Origin: an uncultured Lachnospiraceae bacterium
GTDB taxonomy: Bacteria; Bacillota; Clostridia; Lachnospirales; Lachnospiraceae
Length of the DNA stretch: 64,000 nucleotides
Assembly (NCBI GenBank): GCA_910578345.1
Contig: CAJTRA010000002.1
Location: 1-64,000 of the forward strand
Direction of reading: 5' to 3'
Shown: positions 9,363 to 18,175 of the stretch, in pieces
Numbering within the stretch: position 1 is the first letter of the stretch
Layout: each line of letters opens with the position of its first letter
Translations under genes and position numbers: made by a program
Notes under the pieces: generated by a model
What the model saw: the letters and a program-made list of their open reading frames with translations, nothing else
Told to the model about the DNA's origin: nothing
Database searches by the model: none

Positions 9363-11081
9363 TTATTTCCCTACAATTTCCTGATATCTTGCATACTGCG
9401 CCTTTTTGACTTCGATCACATCCTGCATTCCCATGCTGTTTGCGGTCTCTACGTATTTATCGAAATTATCTAACGGTTCTGTACCAATCACAAAGGCGGT
9501 GAACATTTCGTTCAGATAAGTACTCAGATCCGGCCATATACTGGTGTAAATCTCGGACTCTTCCGCTGTTCCCAGCATTTCCGGGAAAGGATCTCTCATA
9601 TTATTGTAGGCTGCTTTGCAGGCAGTTTCTACTTTGGTCCCCTCAAAGATCTTCATAAACGCTTCGCCCGAATCATTGATAAAGTAAGTTGGCCATGCCC
9701 CGACACTTCTGAGCGCCGAGAAAGCAGATGTATAAGTCTCGTTGTTTGTCACCAGATCCGTAAACTGGATCTCGCCATTATCATCATACTTATACGTCAA
9801 TCCTTCAATCCCATAATTGTAAAGCATGCCGCCGTCTTCACTTGCATAGACATAATCAATCCACTGGATCGCCACTTCCGGGTTTTCACAGGCCGACGTG
9901 ATGCCATAATAATGCCAAGTCAGGCTTCTCTTAGTCATCTGTGCGGTTCCATTCTCATCGGACTGGATCACCGGCATAAATTCATAATCACAATTCGGAT
10001 TGCCTGTCATGGCAAGATCGTCGGAAGAAGCCATATTGTCTGCCGGATCATGGCATACGATCCCCACTTTATCCTCTGTGATATTCTGTGTCAGCATCGT
10101 GCCGTCTAAGTCGTCAGAGATCAACCCCTCCGCATAGCACTTGTTCAGGAAGGTCAGCATTTCCTTATACTGCTCTTCTACTGCTGCATAGTGAACTTCG
10201 CTGTTTTCATCCACATACCAGAGAGAATTGGTGTCATAGCCAAATCCTGTCATCAGATAGTAGAGCTGCCAGATTCCATTTTTGGTAGCCAGCGGGATCT
10301 CGTCACCGGGATCTCCGTTTCCGTTGGCGTCCTGTTCTTTGAATGCCACCAGGACATCATAGAGTTCATCCACCGTCTTCGGCATTTCCAGTCCCAGATT
10401 ATCGAGCCAGTCCTGTCTGATGTAGAGGTAATCCGGAACGTAGTCGTTGATGTCTCCCCACCATCCCGCAAGCGCATAGATATTACCGTCTGAGGAGGTG
10501 CACATTGCTTTCAGCGCAGGATATTTCTCAAATAACTTCTGAATATTCGGTGCATACTGATCAATCAGATCATTTAAGGGAACCAGCACTCCATTGCTGG
10601 AATAAGTATCTACTCCTACATTAGAGTCAAAGGGCGGCAGCTCCACCATATCCGGCAATCCTTCCATGGAAGCAAGTCTTGTCTGCAGAACTGTTTCCAC
10701 ATCACTGCTGTAAGTATCCCATTCAATATGCACGCCTGTCCTTTTCTCAATCTCCTGCTGTACCGCAGTCCCATCATTGTAGCTGACTCCTGCACACCAG
10801 GTATCGTTTCCCATATAGGTCAGATTCACGGAACCAGGATCACAGATCGGAAGCGTGAGGCCTCCCAGATCGTATACCGTTCCTGTAGCATCTATGGAAG
10901 AGGCATCCTCCGGAGCTGTCTGATCAGCCTGTTCCGGCGTTTCTGTCTCTTCTGTACTGACTTCCTCCGGCTGTTCTGTTTCTTCCCCTGGCTGGCTGCT
11001 TTCTCCAGAACCTGAACAGCCTGTAAGCGTCGTCGCCAGCATCATCACCGATAACAATCCTGCAACTATTTTCTTCTGCAT
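9363..11081 (-). CDS. Extracellular sugar-binding lipoprotein (LplA/YtcQ-type, solute-binding family 1)
   Basis: 572 residues. The lipoprotein signal peptide ends in LATTLTGCSG (lipid on Cys22), followed by an acidic Glu/Pro/Thr-rich linker to about residue 60 and then a large CUT1-type binding domain. It captures an oligosaccharide outside the cell and hands it to the two permeases downstream. It is the first gene of the operon; the promoter is near 11263. The length (over 500) is typical of LplA-type proteins, which bind complex or substituted oligosaccharides. Substrate unknown. Confidence 0.9.
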   Translation of the reverse strand: MQKKIVAGLLSVMMLATTLTGCSGSGESSQPGEETEQPEEVSTEETETPEQADQTAPEDASSIDATGTVYDLGGLTLPICDPGSVNLTYMGNDTWCAGVSYNDGTAVQQEIEKRTGVHIEWDTYSSDVETVLQTRLASMEGLPDMVELPPFDSNVGVDTYSSNGVLVPLNDLIDQYAPNIQKLFEKYPALKAMCTSSDGNIYALAGWWGDINDYVPDYLYIRQDWLDNLGLEMPKTVDELYDVLVAFKEQDANGNGDPGDEIPLATKNGIWQLYYLMTGFGYDTNSLWYVDENSEVHYAAVEEQYKEMLTFLNKCYAEGLISDDLDGTMLTQNITEDKVGIVCHDPADNMASSDDLAMTGNPNCDYEFMPVIQSDENGTAQMTKRSLTWHYYGITSACENPEVAIQWIDYVYASEDGGMLYNYGIEGLTYKYDDNGEIQFTDLVTNNETYTSAFSALRSVGAWPTYFINDSGEAFMKIFEGTKVETACKAAYNNMRDPFPEMLGTAEESEIYTSIWPDLSTYLNEMFTAFVIGTEPLDNFDKYVETANSMGMQDVIEVKKAQYARYQEIVGK

Positions 11082-11262
11082 AATTTCTCCCTTTCTGCAG
11101 TGTTCTAACTGCCTTTTTGCTACTTATTTCTTCTTAGTATTTCCCAACCTTGTTTCCTCATTTCACCTCTGGATCGCCCGGCCGCCGCTTTCCAAAGGAA
11201 TGGAAACTGTTATTAGTCTATATCTATTTTGCATAATTTTAAAGAAACAAAAGTAGTGTTTT

Positions 11263-11319
11263 AGTATATAATTCATAAAAATATCAGATTTTGTTCGAAA
11301 TGATAAAATTTGTTTGAAA
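11263..11319 (-). promoter_or_regulatory. Putative activator-dependent promoter and direct-repeat operator of the 4076-11081 operon
   Basis: Minus-strand TATACT at 11263-11268 has no good -35 box 17 bases away. TTTGTTCGAAA (11290-11300) and TTTGTTTGAAA (11309-11319) are 11-base repeats, 10 of 11 identical, with a 19-base pitch, touching the -35 position. This is the placement expected for an AraC-type activator. The region 11082-11349 contains no gene. Confidence 0.5.
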
Positions 11320-11330
11320 GATTTATAGAG

Positions 11331-11362
11331 AAAAGAAAATGACGCAGCCTTAAAGCTGCGCC
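11331..11362 (-). terminator. Rho-independent terminator overlapping the rpe stop codon
   Basis: Reading the minus strand, GCGCAGC and GCTGCGT form a stem around the TAA stop, followed by ATTTTCTTTTC. It closes the araA-to-rpe run of genes. Confidence 0.7.
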
Positions 11363-12018
11363 ATAAATTTCTTTACATTGTCTGTGATATCTCCACGAAA
11401 CACTGCCGACCCGGACACAATCACATTCGCTCCCGCCTCCAACACTACCTGGACATTCTCCTGGACGATACCTCCATCAACCTGAATGTCCAGGTTGAGT
11501 CCCTGTTCATCGGCCATCTGCCTTGCCCGCCGGATCCGCTCCGTAGATTCCGGTATATATTTCTGTCCTCCAAATCCCGGTTCCACGGTCATGACCAAGA
11601 GCATATCGAGCTTTGGAAGATACTTCCTGACCGCCTCTATCGGCGTTCGTGGTTTGATCGACATACCCACCCTACATCCCAGGCTGTGGATCTGAGCGAT
11701 CAAAGCATCCGCGTCCTCTGTGGCCTCCAAATGAAAGGTGATGCTATCGGCTCCACACTCCTTGAACTGTCTCACATAACGCTCTGGCTCCACGATCATC
11801 AGGTGAACATCAAATACCTTGTCCGTCACCTTGCGGATCGATTCGATCAACGGCATTCCAAAGGAGATGGACGGCACAAACACTCCATCCATCACATCAA
11901 TATGAATATATTCTGCTCCTGCCGCAGCCGCTTCCTGGATCTGTTCTCCGAGAATGGTGAAATCCGCCGCCAGGATAGACGGGGCTATTATGTTTTTTCT
12001 GCTTAATTGTTCAGACAT
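11350..12018 (-). CDS. rpe: Ribulose-phosphate 3-epimerase
   Basis: 222 residues, the normal length. It interconverts D-ribulose 5-phosphate and D-xylulose 5-phosphate in the cytoplasm. Signature motifs are APSILAADF, HIDVMDGVFVPSISFG (metal and catalytic Asp), DVHLMI, MTVEPGFGGQKYIP and VDGGI/GANVIVSGSAVF for phosphate binding. It lies 17 bases after the transketolase C-terminal half, completing the non-oxidative pentose phosphate set downstream of arabinose breakdown. Confidence 0.96.
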   Translation of the reverse strand: MSEQLSRKNIIAPSILAADFTILGEQIQEAAAAGAEYIHIDVMDGVFVPSISFGMPLIESIRKVTDKVFDVHLMIVEPERYVRQFKECGADSITFHLEATEDADALIAQIHSLGCRVGMSIKPRTPIEAVRKYLPKLDMLLVMTVEPGFGGQKYIPESTERIRRARQMADEQGLNLDIQVDGGIVQENVQVVLEAGANVIVSGSAVFRGDITDNVKKFMAQL

Positions 12019-12035
12019 TTTCTTAATTCCTAATA

Positions 12036-12977
12036 CTATTTCACAAAATTCTTAACAGACTCATAGATTCCCTTGCCGTCCAGACCATATTTCTCAACCA
12101 GGGCGCCTGCAGGACCAGATTCACCGAAAACATCCTGCATACCGATCTTCAGAACAGGCGTCGGGCACTTCTCGCATAAGCAGTCACATACAGCGCTGCC
12201 CAGACCGCCGATCACAGAGTGCTCTTCCGCGGTCACTACCTTACCGGTCTTCTGCGCGGATGCCACAACAAGTTCTGCATCTAACGGCTTGATCGTATGA
12301 ATATTGATCACTTCCGCGCTGATGCCGTCAGCCTCCAGCATCTGCGCCGCTTCCAGAGCCGATGCTACCGTGATGCCGCTGGCAATAATGGTCACGTCCT
12401 TACCTTCTCTGAGGAGTACGCCTTTGCCCAGTTCAAACTTATAGTCCGGCCTGTCATTGATCACCGGCACAGCCGCACGACCGAAGCGCAGATAAACAGG
12501 TCCTTCCATTTCAATTGCCGCTCTCACTGCCGCTTTCGCCTCTACATCGTCAGAGGGAACCACTACTGTCATACCAGGAACCGTTCTCATCAACGCCACA
12601 TCCTCATTACACTGATGGGTCGCGCCATCCTCGCCTACCGTGATACCGGCATGGGTCGCACCAATCTTCACATTCAGATGCGGGTAGCCGATCGAATTAC
12701 GAACCTGTTCAAAATTTCGTCCTGCCGCAAACATGGCAAAAGAACTGATAAAGGGAATCTTGCCGCAGGTAGCGAGTCCCGCCGCAATACCGGTCATATT
12801 ACACTCTGCGATGCCGCAGTCAACATGACGGTCCGGAAATGCTTTCTTAAATACGCCTGTCTTGGTAGCCCCTGCAAGGTCTGCATCGAGAACTACCAGG
12901 TTCGGGAAATCAGCACCACATTCAGCAAGTGCATTACCATAACTTTCACGGGTAGCAATCTTCTTAACATCTGCCAT
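12036..12977 (-). CDS. Transketolase, C-terminal subunit
   Basis: 313 residues carrying the pyrimidine-binding and C-terminal domains of transketolase: RESYGNALAECG at the start, DADLAGATKTG, and KIGMQDVFGESGPAG at the end. It works as a complex with the separately encoded N-terminal subunit, moving two-carbon units between ketoses and aldoses with thiamine diphosphate. Its start codon overlaps the preceding gene's stop by one base, so the two halves are translationally coupled. Confidence 0.95.
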   Translation of the reverse strand: MADVKKIATRESYGNALAECGADFPNLVVLDADLAGATKTGVFKKAFPDRHVDCGIAECNMTGIAAGLATCGKIPFISSFAMFAAGRNFEQVRNSIGYPHLNVKIGATHAGITVGEDGATHQCNEDVALMRTVPGMTVVVPSDDVEAKAAVRAAIEMEGPVYLRFGRAAVPVINDRPDYKFELGKGVLLREGKDVTIIASGITVASALEAAQMLEADGISAEVINIHTIKPLDAELVVASAQKTGKVVTAEEHSVIGGLGSAVCDCLCEKCPTPVLKIGMQDVFGESGPAGALVEKYGLDGKGIYESVKNFVK

Positions 12978-13816
12978 TAGTTTGCACCTCCTAATTCTTC
13001 ACCGATCTTCTCAAGATCTGCCATCGCAACCGCATATTCCTCATCGTTCGGCGCCTTGCCATGCCATCCTGCGCTGTTCTCCATGAAAGAAACGCCCTTG
13101 CCTTTTACTGTCTTACAGATGATCGCCGTGGGCATACCCTTCGTCGCCCTTGCCTCCTTAAATGCAACGTCAATCTGGTCGAGATCATTCCCATCAATAT
13201 TGATCACATGGAAATTAAATGCCTCAAATTTCTTGTCGATCGGGTAAGGAGAACATACGTCGTCAATCTTACCGTCAATCTGAAGACCGTTATTGTCTAC
13301 GATCACTACCAGATTGTCTAACTTACGGTGTCCGGCGAACATAGAAGCCTCCCAGACCTGCCCTTCCTGGATCTCACCATCGCCAAGCAGTGTGTAGACT
13401 CTGTAATCCTTCCCATCCATCTTAGCCGCCAGCGCCATACCTACCGCAGCAGAGATGCCCTGTCCCAGGGAACCGGACGACATGTCCACGCCAGGTGTTT
13501 CCTGCATACAGGGATGCCCTTGCAGATAGGATCCTAAATGACGCAGCGTCGGAAGATCCTCTACCGGGAAATAGCCTCTGTTAGCCAAAACAGAATACAA
13601 TCCCGGCGCCGTATGGCCTTTCGATAATACGAAACGGTCTCTGTCCGCTTTCTTCGGATCCTTCGGATCGATATTCATCTCCTCAAAATAGAGATATGTA
13701 AAGATGTCCGCCGCAGATAAGGAACCACCCGGATGTCCCGCTTTCGCACCATGCACGGCGGTAATGATTCCCTTGCGGACTTCATTCGCTGTTTTCTGTA
13801 ACTCTAATTTGTTCAT
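12977..13816 (-). CDS. Transketolase, N-terminal subunit
   Basis: 279 residues with the pyrophosphate-binding domain: VHGAKAGHPGGSLSAADI near residue 20 and the thiamine diphosphate motif GDGEIQEGQVWEA around residue 145. Split transketolases like this are common in Clostridia. The ATG follows GGATGGAGG. A 212-base gap with its own likely promoter and a structured leader separates it from araD, so the transketolase-rpe group can probably be expressed apart from araABD. Confidence 0.95.
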   Translation of the reverse strand: MNKLELQKTANEVRKGIITAVHGAKAGHPGGSLSAADIFTYLYFEEMNIDPKDPKKADRDRFVLSKGHTAPGLYSVLANRGYFPVEDLPTLRHLGSYLQGHPCMQETPGVDMSSGSLGQGISAAVGMALAAKMDGKDYRVYTLLGDGEIQEGQVWEASMFAGHRKLDNLVVIVDNNGLQIDGKIDDVCSPYPIDKKFEAFNFHVINIDGNDLDQIDVAFKEARATKGMPTAIICKTVKGKGVSFMENSAGWHGKAPNDEEYAVAMADLEKIGEELGGAN

Positions 13817-13845
13817 CTTAAACCTCCATCCAAATAACTAAGATT

Positions 13846-13945
13846 GTCGCAAAAGATTTCCTCATGACAGGAAAGTCAGGCTTTGCAACCTGACTCTCCC
13901 AACTCCATGCGACCTTTTGCTACTTCCTCTTGCCATCAGGCAAGA
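13846..13945 (-). ncRNA. Structured 5' leader of the transketolase genes (unrecognised class)
   Basis: On the minus strand there is first a hairpin CTTGCC/GGCAAG (13930-13945), then a closing stem GCAAAAG/CTTTTGC (13914-13920 with 13849-13855) enclosing two hairpins, GTCAGG/CCTGAC (13875-13894) and TTTCCT/AGGAAA (13857-13874). GTCGC (846-850) could instead pair with GCGAC (909-913), an alternative that competes with the closing stem. No U-run follows, so it is not a simple terminator. It does not match a riboswitch class I know. Confidence 0.4.
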
Positions 13946-13972
13946 AAAAACAACCTTACAATTTCAAGCATT

Positions 13973-13981
13973 ATTGTATCA
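13973..13981 (-). promoter_or_regulatory. Extended -10 promoter before the transketolase leader
   Basis: Minus-strand TGATACAAT is an extended -10 element (TGN plus TACAAT, -10 box 13973-13978); no clear -35 box. It would start a leader of about 150 bases containing the structured element. Confidence 0.4.
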
Positions 13982-14028
13982 CAAATTCGGATAAGTCTCT
14001 ATAGTTTTTTAAATATTTTTACTTTTTT

Positions 14029-14727
14029 CTATTTTTCCTGTCCATAATAAGCATTTGCGCCATGTTTTCTGTAATAATGCTTATCCTGCAGTTCCTGGGG
14101 AGCCGGCTGAATCCTTGCCTCAATCGTCTCCGCACGATAAGCCATCTTCGCGACTTCCTCCAGTACGACTGCATTATGTACCGCCTCATGTGCATCTTTG
14201 CCCCATGCAAAAGGTCCATGATTCTTGCACAGCACTGCCGGCACCGCCACAGGATCCTTACACATGCGGGCAAACTCACTGACAATCAGAAGACCGGTAT
14301 TCTTCTCGTAGGCCTCCTCGATCTCTTCCGCATTCAGACAACGCAGACAGGGAATCTCTCCATAGAAATAGTCCGCGTGGGTCGTGCCATAACACGGAAT
14401 GCTCCGTCCCGCCTGTGCCCAGCTTGTCGCATAAGAAGAATGGGTATGCACCACCCCGCCGATCTCCTTATATGCCTTATACAGCTCCACATGTGTCGCA
14501 GTATCGGAAGAAGGATTATATCTGCCCTCCACCTTATTGCCATTTAAGTCTACCAGTACCATATCCTCCGGCGTCAGCTTATCATAGTCAACGCCGCTGG
14601 GCTTGATCGCAAAGATACCGCTCTCCCTGTCGATCTCACTGACATTACCCCATGTAAAAGTAACCAGACCATACTGCGGAAGAAGCATATTCGCCTCGTA
14701 GACCCGTTTCTTTAATTCCTCTAGCAT
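14029..14727 (-). CDS. araD: L-ribulose-5-phosphate 4-epimerase
   Basis: 232 residues. It converts L-ribulose 5-phosphate to D-xylulose 5-phosphate, a Zn-dependent class II aldolase-fold enzyme. Motifs: LVTFTWGNVS, IKPSGVDYD, PSSDTATHVELYKA, VVHTHSSYATSWAQAG (Zn His pair), GTTHADYFYGEIPC and NHGPFAWG; it ends HYYRKHGANAYYGQ as in E. coli AraD. The start at MLEELKKRV matches the E. coli start MLEDLKRQV; the frame is open nine codons further upstream from a GTG. It follows araB by 58 bases. Confidence 0.96.
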   Translation of the reverse strand: MLEELKKRVYEANMLLPQYGLVTFTWGNVSEIDRESGIFAIKPSGVDYDKLTPEDMVLVDLNGNKVEGRYNPSSDTATHVELYKAYKEIGGVVHTHSSYATSWAQAGRSIPCYGTTHADYFYGEIPCLRCLNAEEIEEAYEKNTGLLIVSEFARMCKDPVAVPAVLCKNHGPFAWGKDAHEAVHNAVVLEEVAKMAYRAETIEARIQPAPQELQDKHYYRKHGANAYYGQEK

Positions 14728-14785
14728 CCTATCTGTCACACCTTTCTCTTTCACAAATTCTCTGAGTCCCTTTGTACCCGATTCT

Positions 14786-16375
14786 TTATATGCTTTCCAC
14801 AGCCGCTCTCTCTATTGCCAGTCCAGCGCTGTAGCGTTTCATGAAAGCGTCGAATCCCTTAACATCTTTCTCTACCGGATCCAACTTCTCACCTTTCTGT
14901 CCGGCAAATACCTTACTGTCAAGGAACTGCGCAAGGCTTTCCTCCGCCTCCTTGTTAACCATATAGGAAGCGAGCAGTGCGATCCCCCATGCGCCACCTT
15001 CTCCGGCTGTCTCCATGACACTCACCGGTGCATTCATAGCTGCCGCCAGGATACTCTGTCCAACACCCTTCGTTTTGAAGAGGCCGCCGTGCCCTAAGAT
15101 CTCATCCACCTGCACCTGTTCTTCCCTGAACAAGATATCAAATCCCGTCTTCAATGCACCCAGAGAAGTAAACAAATGCACTCTCATAAAGTTGGCCAGA
15201 TCAAACTTTGCATCCGGTGTACGGACAAACAGCGGACGGCCTTCGTTAAAGCCTGTCACATGTTCCCCTGAGAAATAGTTGTATGCCAGCAGACCACCGC
15301 AGTCGTCGTCTCCCTCCAGCGCTTTGCGGTAGAGGTTGCCATACAGCTCGTTCATGTCCACCTTATGTCCCATCAGCTCGGAATACTCTTTGAAAAGATT
15401 TACCCAGGCATTCAAATCAGAAGTACAGTTGTTGCAGTGCACCATAGCCACCAGACTGCCATCCGGCGTCGTCACCAGGTCAATCGCGTCATAGACCTTC
15501 GACAGCTCCTTCTCCAGCACGATCATGCCGAATACGCTGGTGCCCGCAGACACATTACCGGTACGTTTCGCCACACTGTTCGTCGCCGCCATTCCTGTGC
15601 CGGCATCTCCTTCTGCCGGGCAGAGCGGTACGCCGGCTTCCAGGGTTCCCGTAGGATCTAACAGCTTCGCGCCTTCCTCCGTCAACGCTCCCGCCTGCTG
15701 TCCTGCCGTGTAGACCGCAGGCAGAACATCCTGTACCTTCCAGGCATATCCTTGATCCGCTACTGCATCGTTAAACTGCGCCATCATCTTCTCATGGAAC
15801 TGTCCTGTCGCAATATCGATCGGGAACATGCCGGATGCCTCGCCTACGCCGACGATTTTCTCCCCCGTCAGCTTCCAGTGAATATATCCTGCCAACGTGA
15901 TGACAAATTTCAGATCTGCCACGTGCTCCTCTCCATTCAAGATCGCCTGGTAAAGATGCGCGATCGTCCATCTCTGTGGAATATGATACTGGAACAGCTC
16001 TGTCAGCTTGTTGGACGCTTCCTCCGTGATCGTATTCCGCCACGTGCGGAAAGGCACCATCAATTCATCCTTCTCGTTAAATGCCATATATCCGTGCATC
16101 ATGGCGCTGAATCCGATCGCGCCCAGCTTCGTTATTTTCTCACCATACTGCGCCTGCACATCTTCCGCAAGCTTCTGGTAGCAGTCCTGCAGACCGGTCC
16201 AGATATCGTCCAGACTGTATGTCCAGATTCCATTCTCCAGCCTGTTCTCCCAGTCATGCGCGCCTGACGCGATCGGCTTGTTTTTCTCATCCACCAATAC
16301 TGCCTTGATCCTGGTCGAACCAAACTCAATTCCCAGAACCGCCTTGCCGCTGGCAATACACTCTTTTGCTCCCAT
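14786..16375 (-). CDS. araB: FGGY-family carbohydrate kinase, probable L-ribulokinase
   Basis: 529 residues, two actin-like ATPase domains: phosphate-1 motif LGIEFGSTRIKAVLVDEKN near residue 14 and the adenosine-side motif GEGGAWGIALLASY near residue 465. It phosphorylates a ketopentose; the position between araA and araD makes L-ribulose the expected substrate. It belongs to the Firmicute type often labelled only as xylulokinase-like or ATPase, so the role is inferred mainly from context. Confidence 0.88.
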   Translation of the reverse strand: MGAKECIASGKAVLGIEFGSTRIKAVLVDEKNKPIASGAHDWENRLENGIWTYSLDDIWTGLQDCYQKLAEDVQAQYGEKITKLGAIGFSAMMHGYMAFNEKDELMVPFRTWRNTITEEASNKLTELFQYHIPQRWTIAHLYQAILNGEEHVADLKFVITLAGYIHWKLTGEKIVGVGEASGMFPIDIATGQFHEKMMAQFNDAVADQGYAWKVQDVLPAVYTAGQQAGALTEEGAKLLDPTGTLEAGVPLCPAEGDAGTGMAATNSVAKRTGNVSAGTSVFGMIVLEKELSKVYDAIDLVTTPDGSLVAMVHCNNCTSDLNAWVNLFKEYSELMGHKVDMNELYGNLYRKALEGDDDCGGLLAYNYFSGEHVTGFNEGRPLFVRTPDAKFDLANFMRVHLFTSLGALKTGFDILFREEQVQVDEILGHGGLFKTKGVGQSILAAAMNAPVSVMETAGEGGAWGIALLASYMVNKEAEESLAQFLDSKVFAGQKGEKLDPVEKDVKGFDAFMKRYSAGLAIERAAVESI

Positions 16376-16427
16376 ATAATACCTCCGTTTCCTGATTTCA
16401 TTTACGTAACAGTTCGGCCCTTACTGC

Positions 16428-16464
16428 ATCCGGCCACCCTGCCAGAAGATGAGTGTGGCCGGAT
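16428..16464 (-). other. Intercistronic stem-loop between araA and araB
   Basis: ATCCGGCCAC (16428-16437) and GTGGCCGGAT (16455-16464) form a perfect 10-bp GC-rich stem with a 17-base loop in the 98-base gap. There is no U-tail, so this is probably an mRNA-processing or stabilising element rather than a full terminator. Confidence 0.6.
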
Positions 16465-16473
16465 ATTATAGCA

Positions 16474-17973
16474 TTATCCGCGGAAAGCCGCCTCGTTCCA
16501 TCTCAGCTCATTCTTGAAATTCCTGATCGTCGTATCCTGGTCGATCACAACGCTCTCGATTCCCATCGCCGCTGCCCAGTCAACCATCTGGTCTACTGTC
16601 AGATCATAAGAGAATGCCGTATGATGCGCCCCGCCTGCCAGGATCCACGCTGTCGCTCCTACTTCCATATTCGGCTGCGGCGTCCAGTATGCAGTGCCAA
16701 CCGGAAGCTTCGGCATCGGCTTCTCTACCTTCTTGCAGTCAACTGCATTGATCAGCAGCCTGAATCTTGTGCCCAGATCGACCAAAGAACATGCCACCGC
16801 CGGTCCTGTCTTTGAGGTAAAGACAAGGCGGGCGGGATCCTCTCTGTTCCCCATGGAGAGCGGACATACTCTGATTCCGACTTCTCCCTCGGCGACAGAC
16901 GGACATACCTCCAGCATATGTGCCTGCAGAATACCCTCTTTACCCGGCACTAAATTATAGGTATAGTCTTCCATCAGGGAAGTTCCTTTCGCATCCTTGA
17001 TATCCGCGGTCATCAGCTTCATCATGCGGACCATGGCCGCCACTTTCCAGTCGCCCTCTGCACCGAAACCGTAACCCTTCTCCATCAATCTTTGAATGGA
17101 CAGTCCCGGAAGCTGCTTTAAACCGCCCAGCATATTAAAGTGCGTCACAACTGCATGATAGTCATTGTCCACCAAGAACTTCTCAATACCAATCTCCTGC
17201 TGCGCCTGTACTGCCACGTGTCTTCTGAATTCGTCAGCATCTCTGCCGTCGTCAATGATCTTATATTTGCTGTAATACTCTTCTACCAGCGCATTCACTT
17301 CCCCCTGGGGAACTGCATCCACGTACTCTACTACGTCATTGACGCAGTAATGGTCGATCTCCCAGCCGAACTTGATCTGCGCTTCAACCTTGTCGCCTTC
17401 CGTAACTGCTACATTATTCATATTGTCGCCAAAACGGCATACGCGGATATGAGAAGACTCGATCACGCCAAGCGCTGTCCGCATCCAGCTTCCAAGCTGC
17501 TTCTGTACGCTCTCGCTTGTCCAGTGCCCTACAATGATCTTTCTCTCGATTCCCATACGGCTCACAATATGACCATACTCTCTGTCACCATGGGCAGACT
17601 GGTTCTCATTCATGAAATCCATATCGATCGTATCATATGGAATCTCTTCGTTAAACTGCGTGTGCAGATGACACAACGGTTTCTTAAACTCCTTCAGACC
17701 CAAGATCCACATCTTCGCCGGAGAAAAAGTATGCATCCATGTGATCACGCCCGCACACTCCGGATCGTTGTTCGCATCATTAAAGGTCTTGCGGATCGAC
17801 GCCTGGCTGATCAGCGTTGGCCTCAGCACTACTTCAAAGGGAAGATGACCGGATGCGTTCAATCCCTCCACAATCTTAGCGGAATGCTCCGCCACTTTTC
17901 TCAGGCACTCATCCCCATAAAGATCCTGAGATCCCGTGCAAAACCAAAATTTGTAATTCTTTACTGCTTTCAT
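16474..17973 (-). CDS. araA: L-arabinose isomerase
   Basis: 499 residues, normal length. It converts L-arabinose to L-ribulose with Mn2+. Recognised by FWFCTGSQDLYGDECL at the start, GVITWMHTFSPAKMWI, PLCHLHTQFNEEIPYDTIDMDFMNENQSAHGD, the active-site stretch FGAEGDWKVAAMVRM and DYTYNLVPGKEGILQAHMLEVCPS. First gene of araABD with its own promoter at 18023-18052. Confidence 0.97.
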   Translation of the reverse strand: MKAVKNYKFWFCTGSQDLYGDECLRKVAEHSAKIVEGLNASGHLPFEVVLRPTLISQASIRKTFNDANNDPECAGVITWMHTFSPAKMWILGLKEFKKPLCHLHTQFNEEIPYDTIDMDFMNENQSAHGDREYGHIVSRMGIERKIIVGHWTSESVQKQLGSWMRTALGVIESSHIRVCRFGDNMNNVAVTEGDKVEAQIKFGWEIDHYCVNDVVEYVDAVPQGEVNALVEEYYSKYKIIDDGRDADEFRRHVAVQAQQEIGIEKFLVDNDYHAVVTHFNMLGGLKQLPGLSIQRLMEKGYGFGAEGDWKVAAMVRMMKLMTADIKDAKGTSLMEDYTYNLVPGKEGILQAHMLEVCPSVAEGEVGIRVCPLSMGNREDPARLVFTSKTGPAVACSLVDLGTRFRLLINAVDCKKVEKPMPKLPVGTAYWTPQPNMEVGATAWILAGGAHHTAFSYDLTVDQMVDWAAAMGIESVVIDQDTTIRNFKNELRWNEAAFRG

Positions 17974-18022
17974 GTTTACCCTCCATCCTGAAACATTTTC
18001 CTATTTTGCTTCTCTATTTTAA

Positions 18023-18052
18023 ATTTTATCACTTCTCTATAGTCTTTTGCAA
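18023..18052 (-). promoter_or_regulatory. Promoter of araA
   Basis: Minus-strand TTGCAA (18047-18052) and TAAAAT (18023-18028) with an 18-base spacer; TGA directly before the -10 box makes it an extended -10. Just upstream is a very AT-rich stretch (18070-18110) that may hold regulator sites, but no clear AraR dyad is seen. Confidence 0.6.
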
Positions 18053-18175
18053 GGCGTTCGTATATGTTTCTATAAAATATTTTATAAAATTTTAAATATG
18101 TTTTTGACACAAAACGTCCAGACACAAGAGGCGCGCACTCATACCCAGCACACGCCTCCATAAATCTCACTGCCT

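Noticed and set aside
13875..13894. GCAAAGCC in the transketolase leader looked like part of a cyclic-di-GMP (GEMM-I) riboswitch
   Set aside because: The other conserved GEMM blocks (GGCAAACC-type and GGUAGGUAGCGGGG-type segments) are missing; the match is only a hairpin loop.
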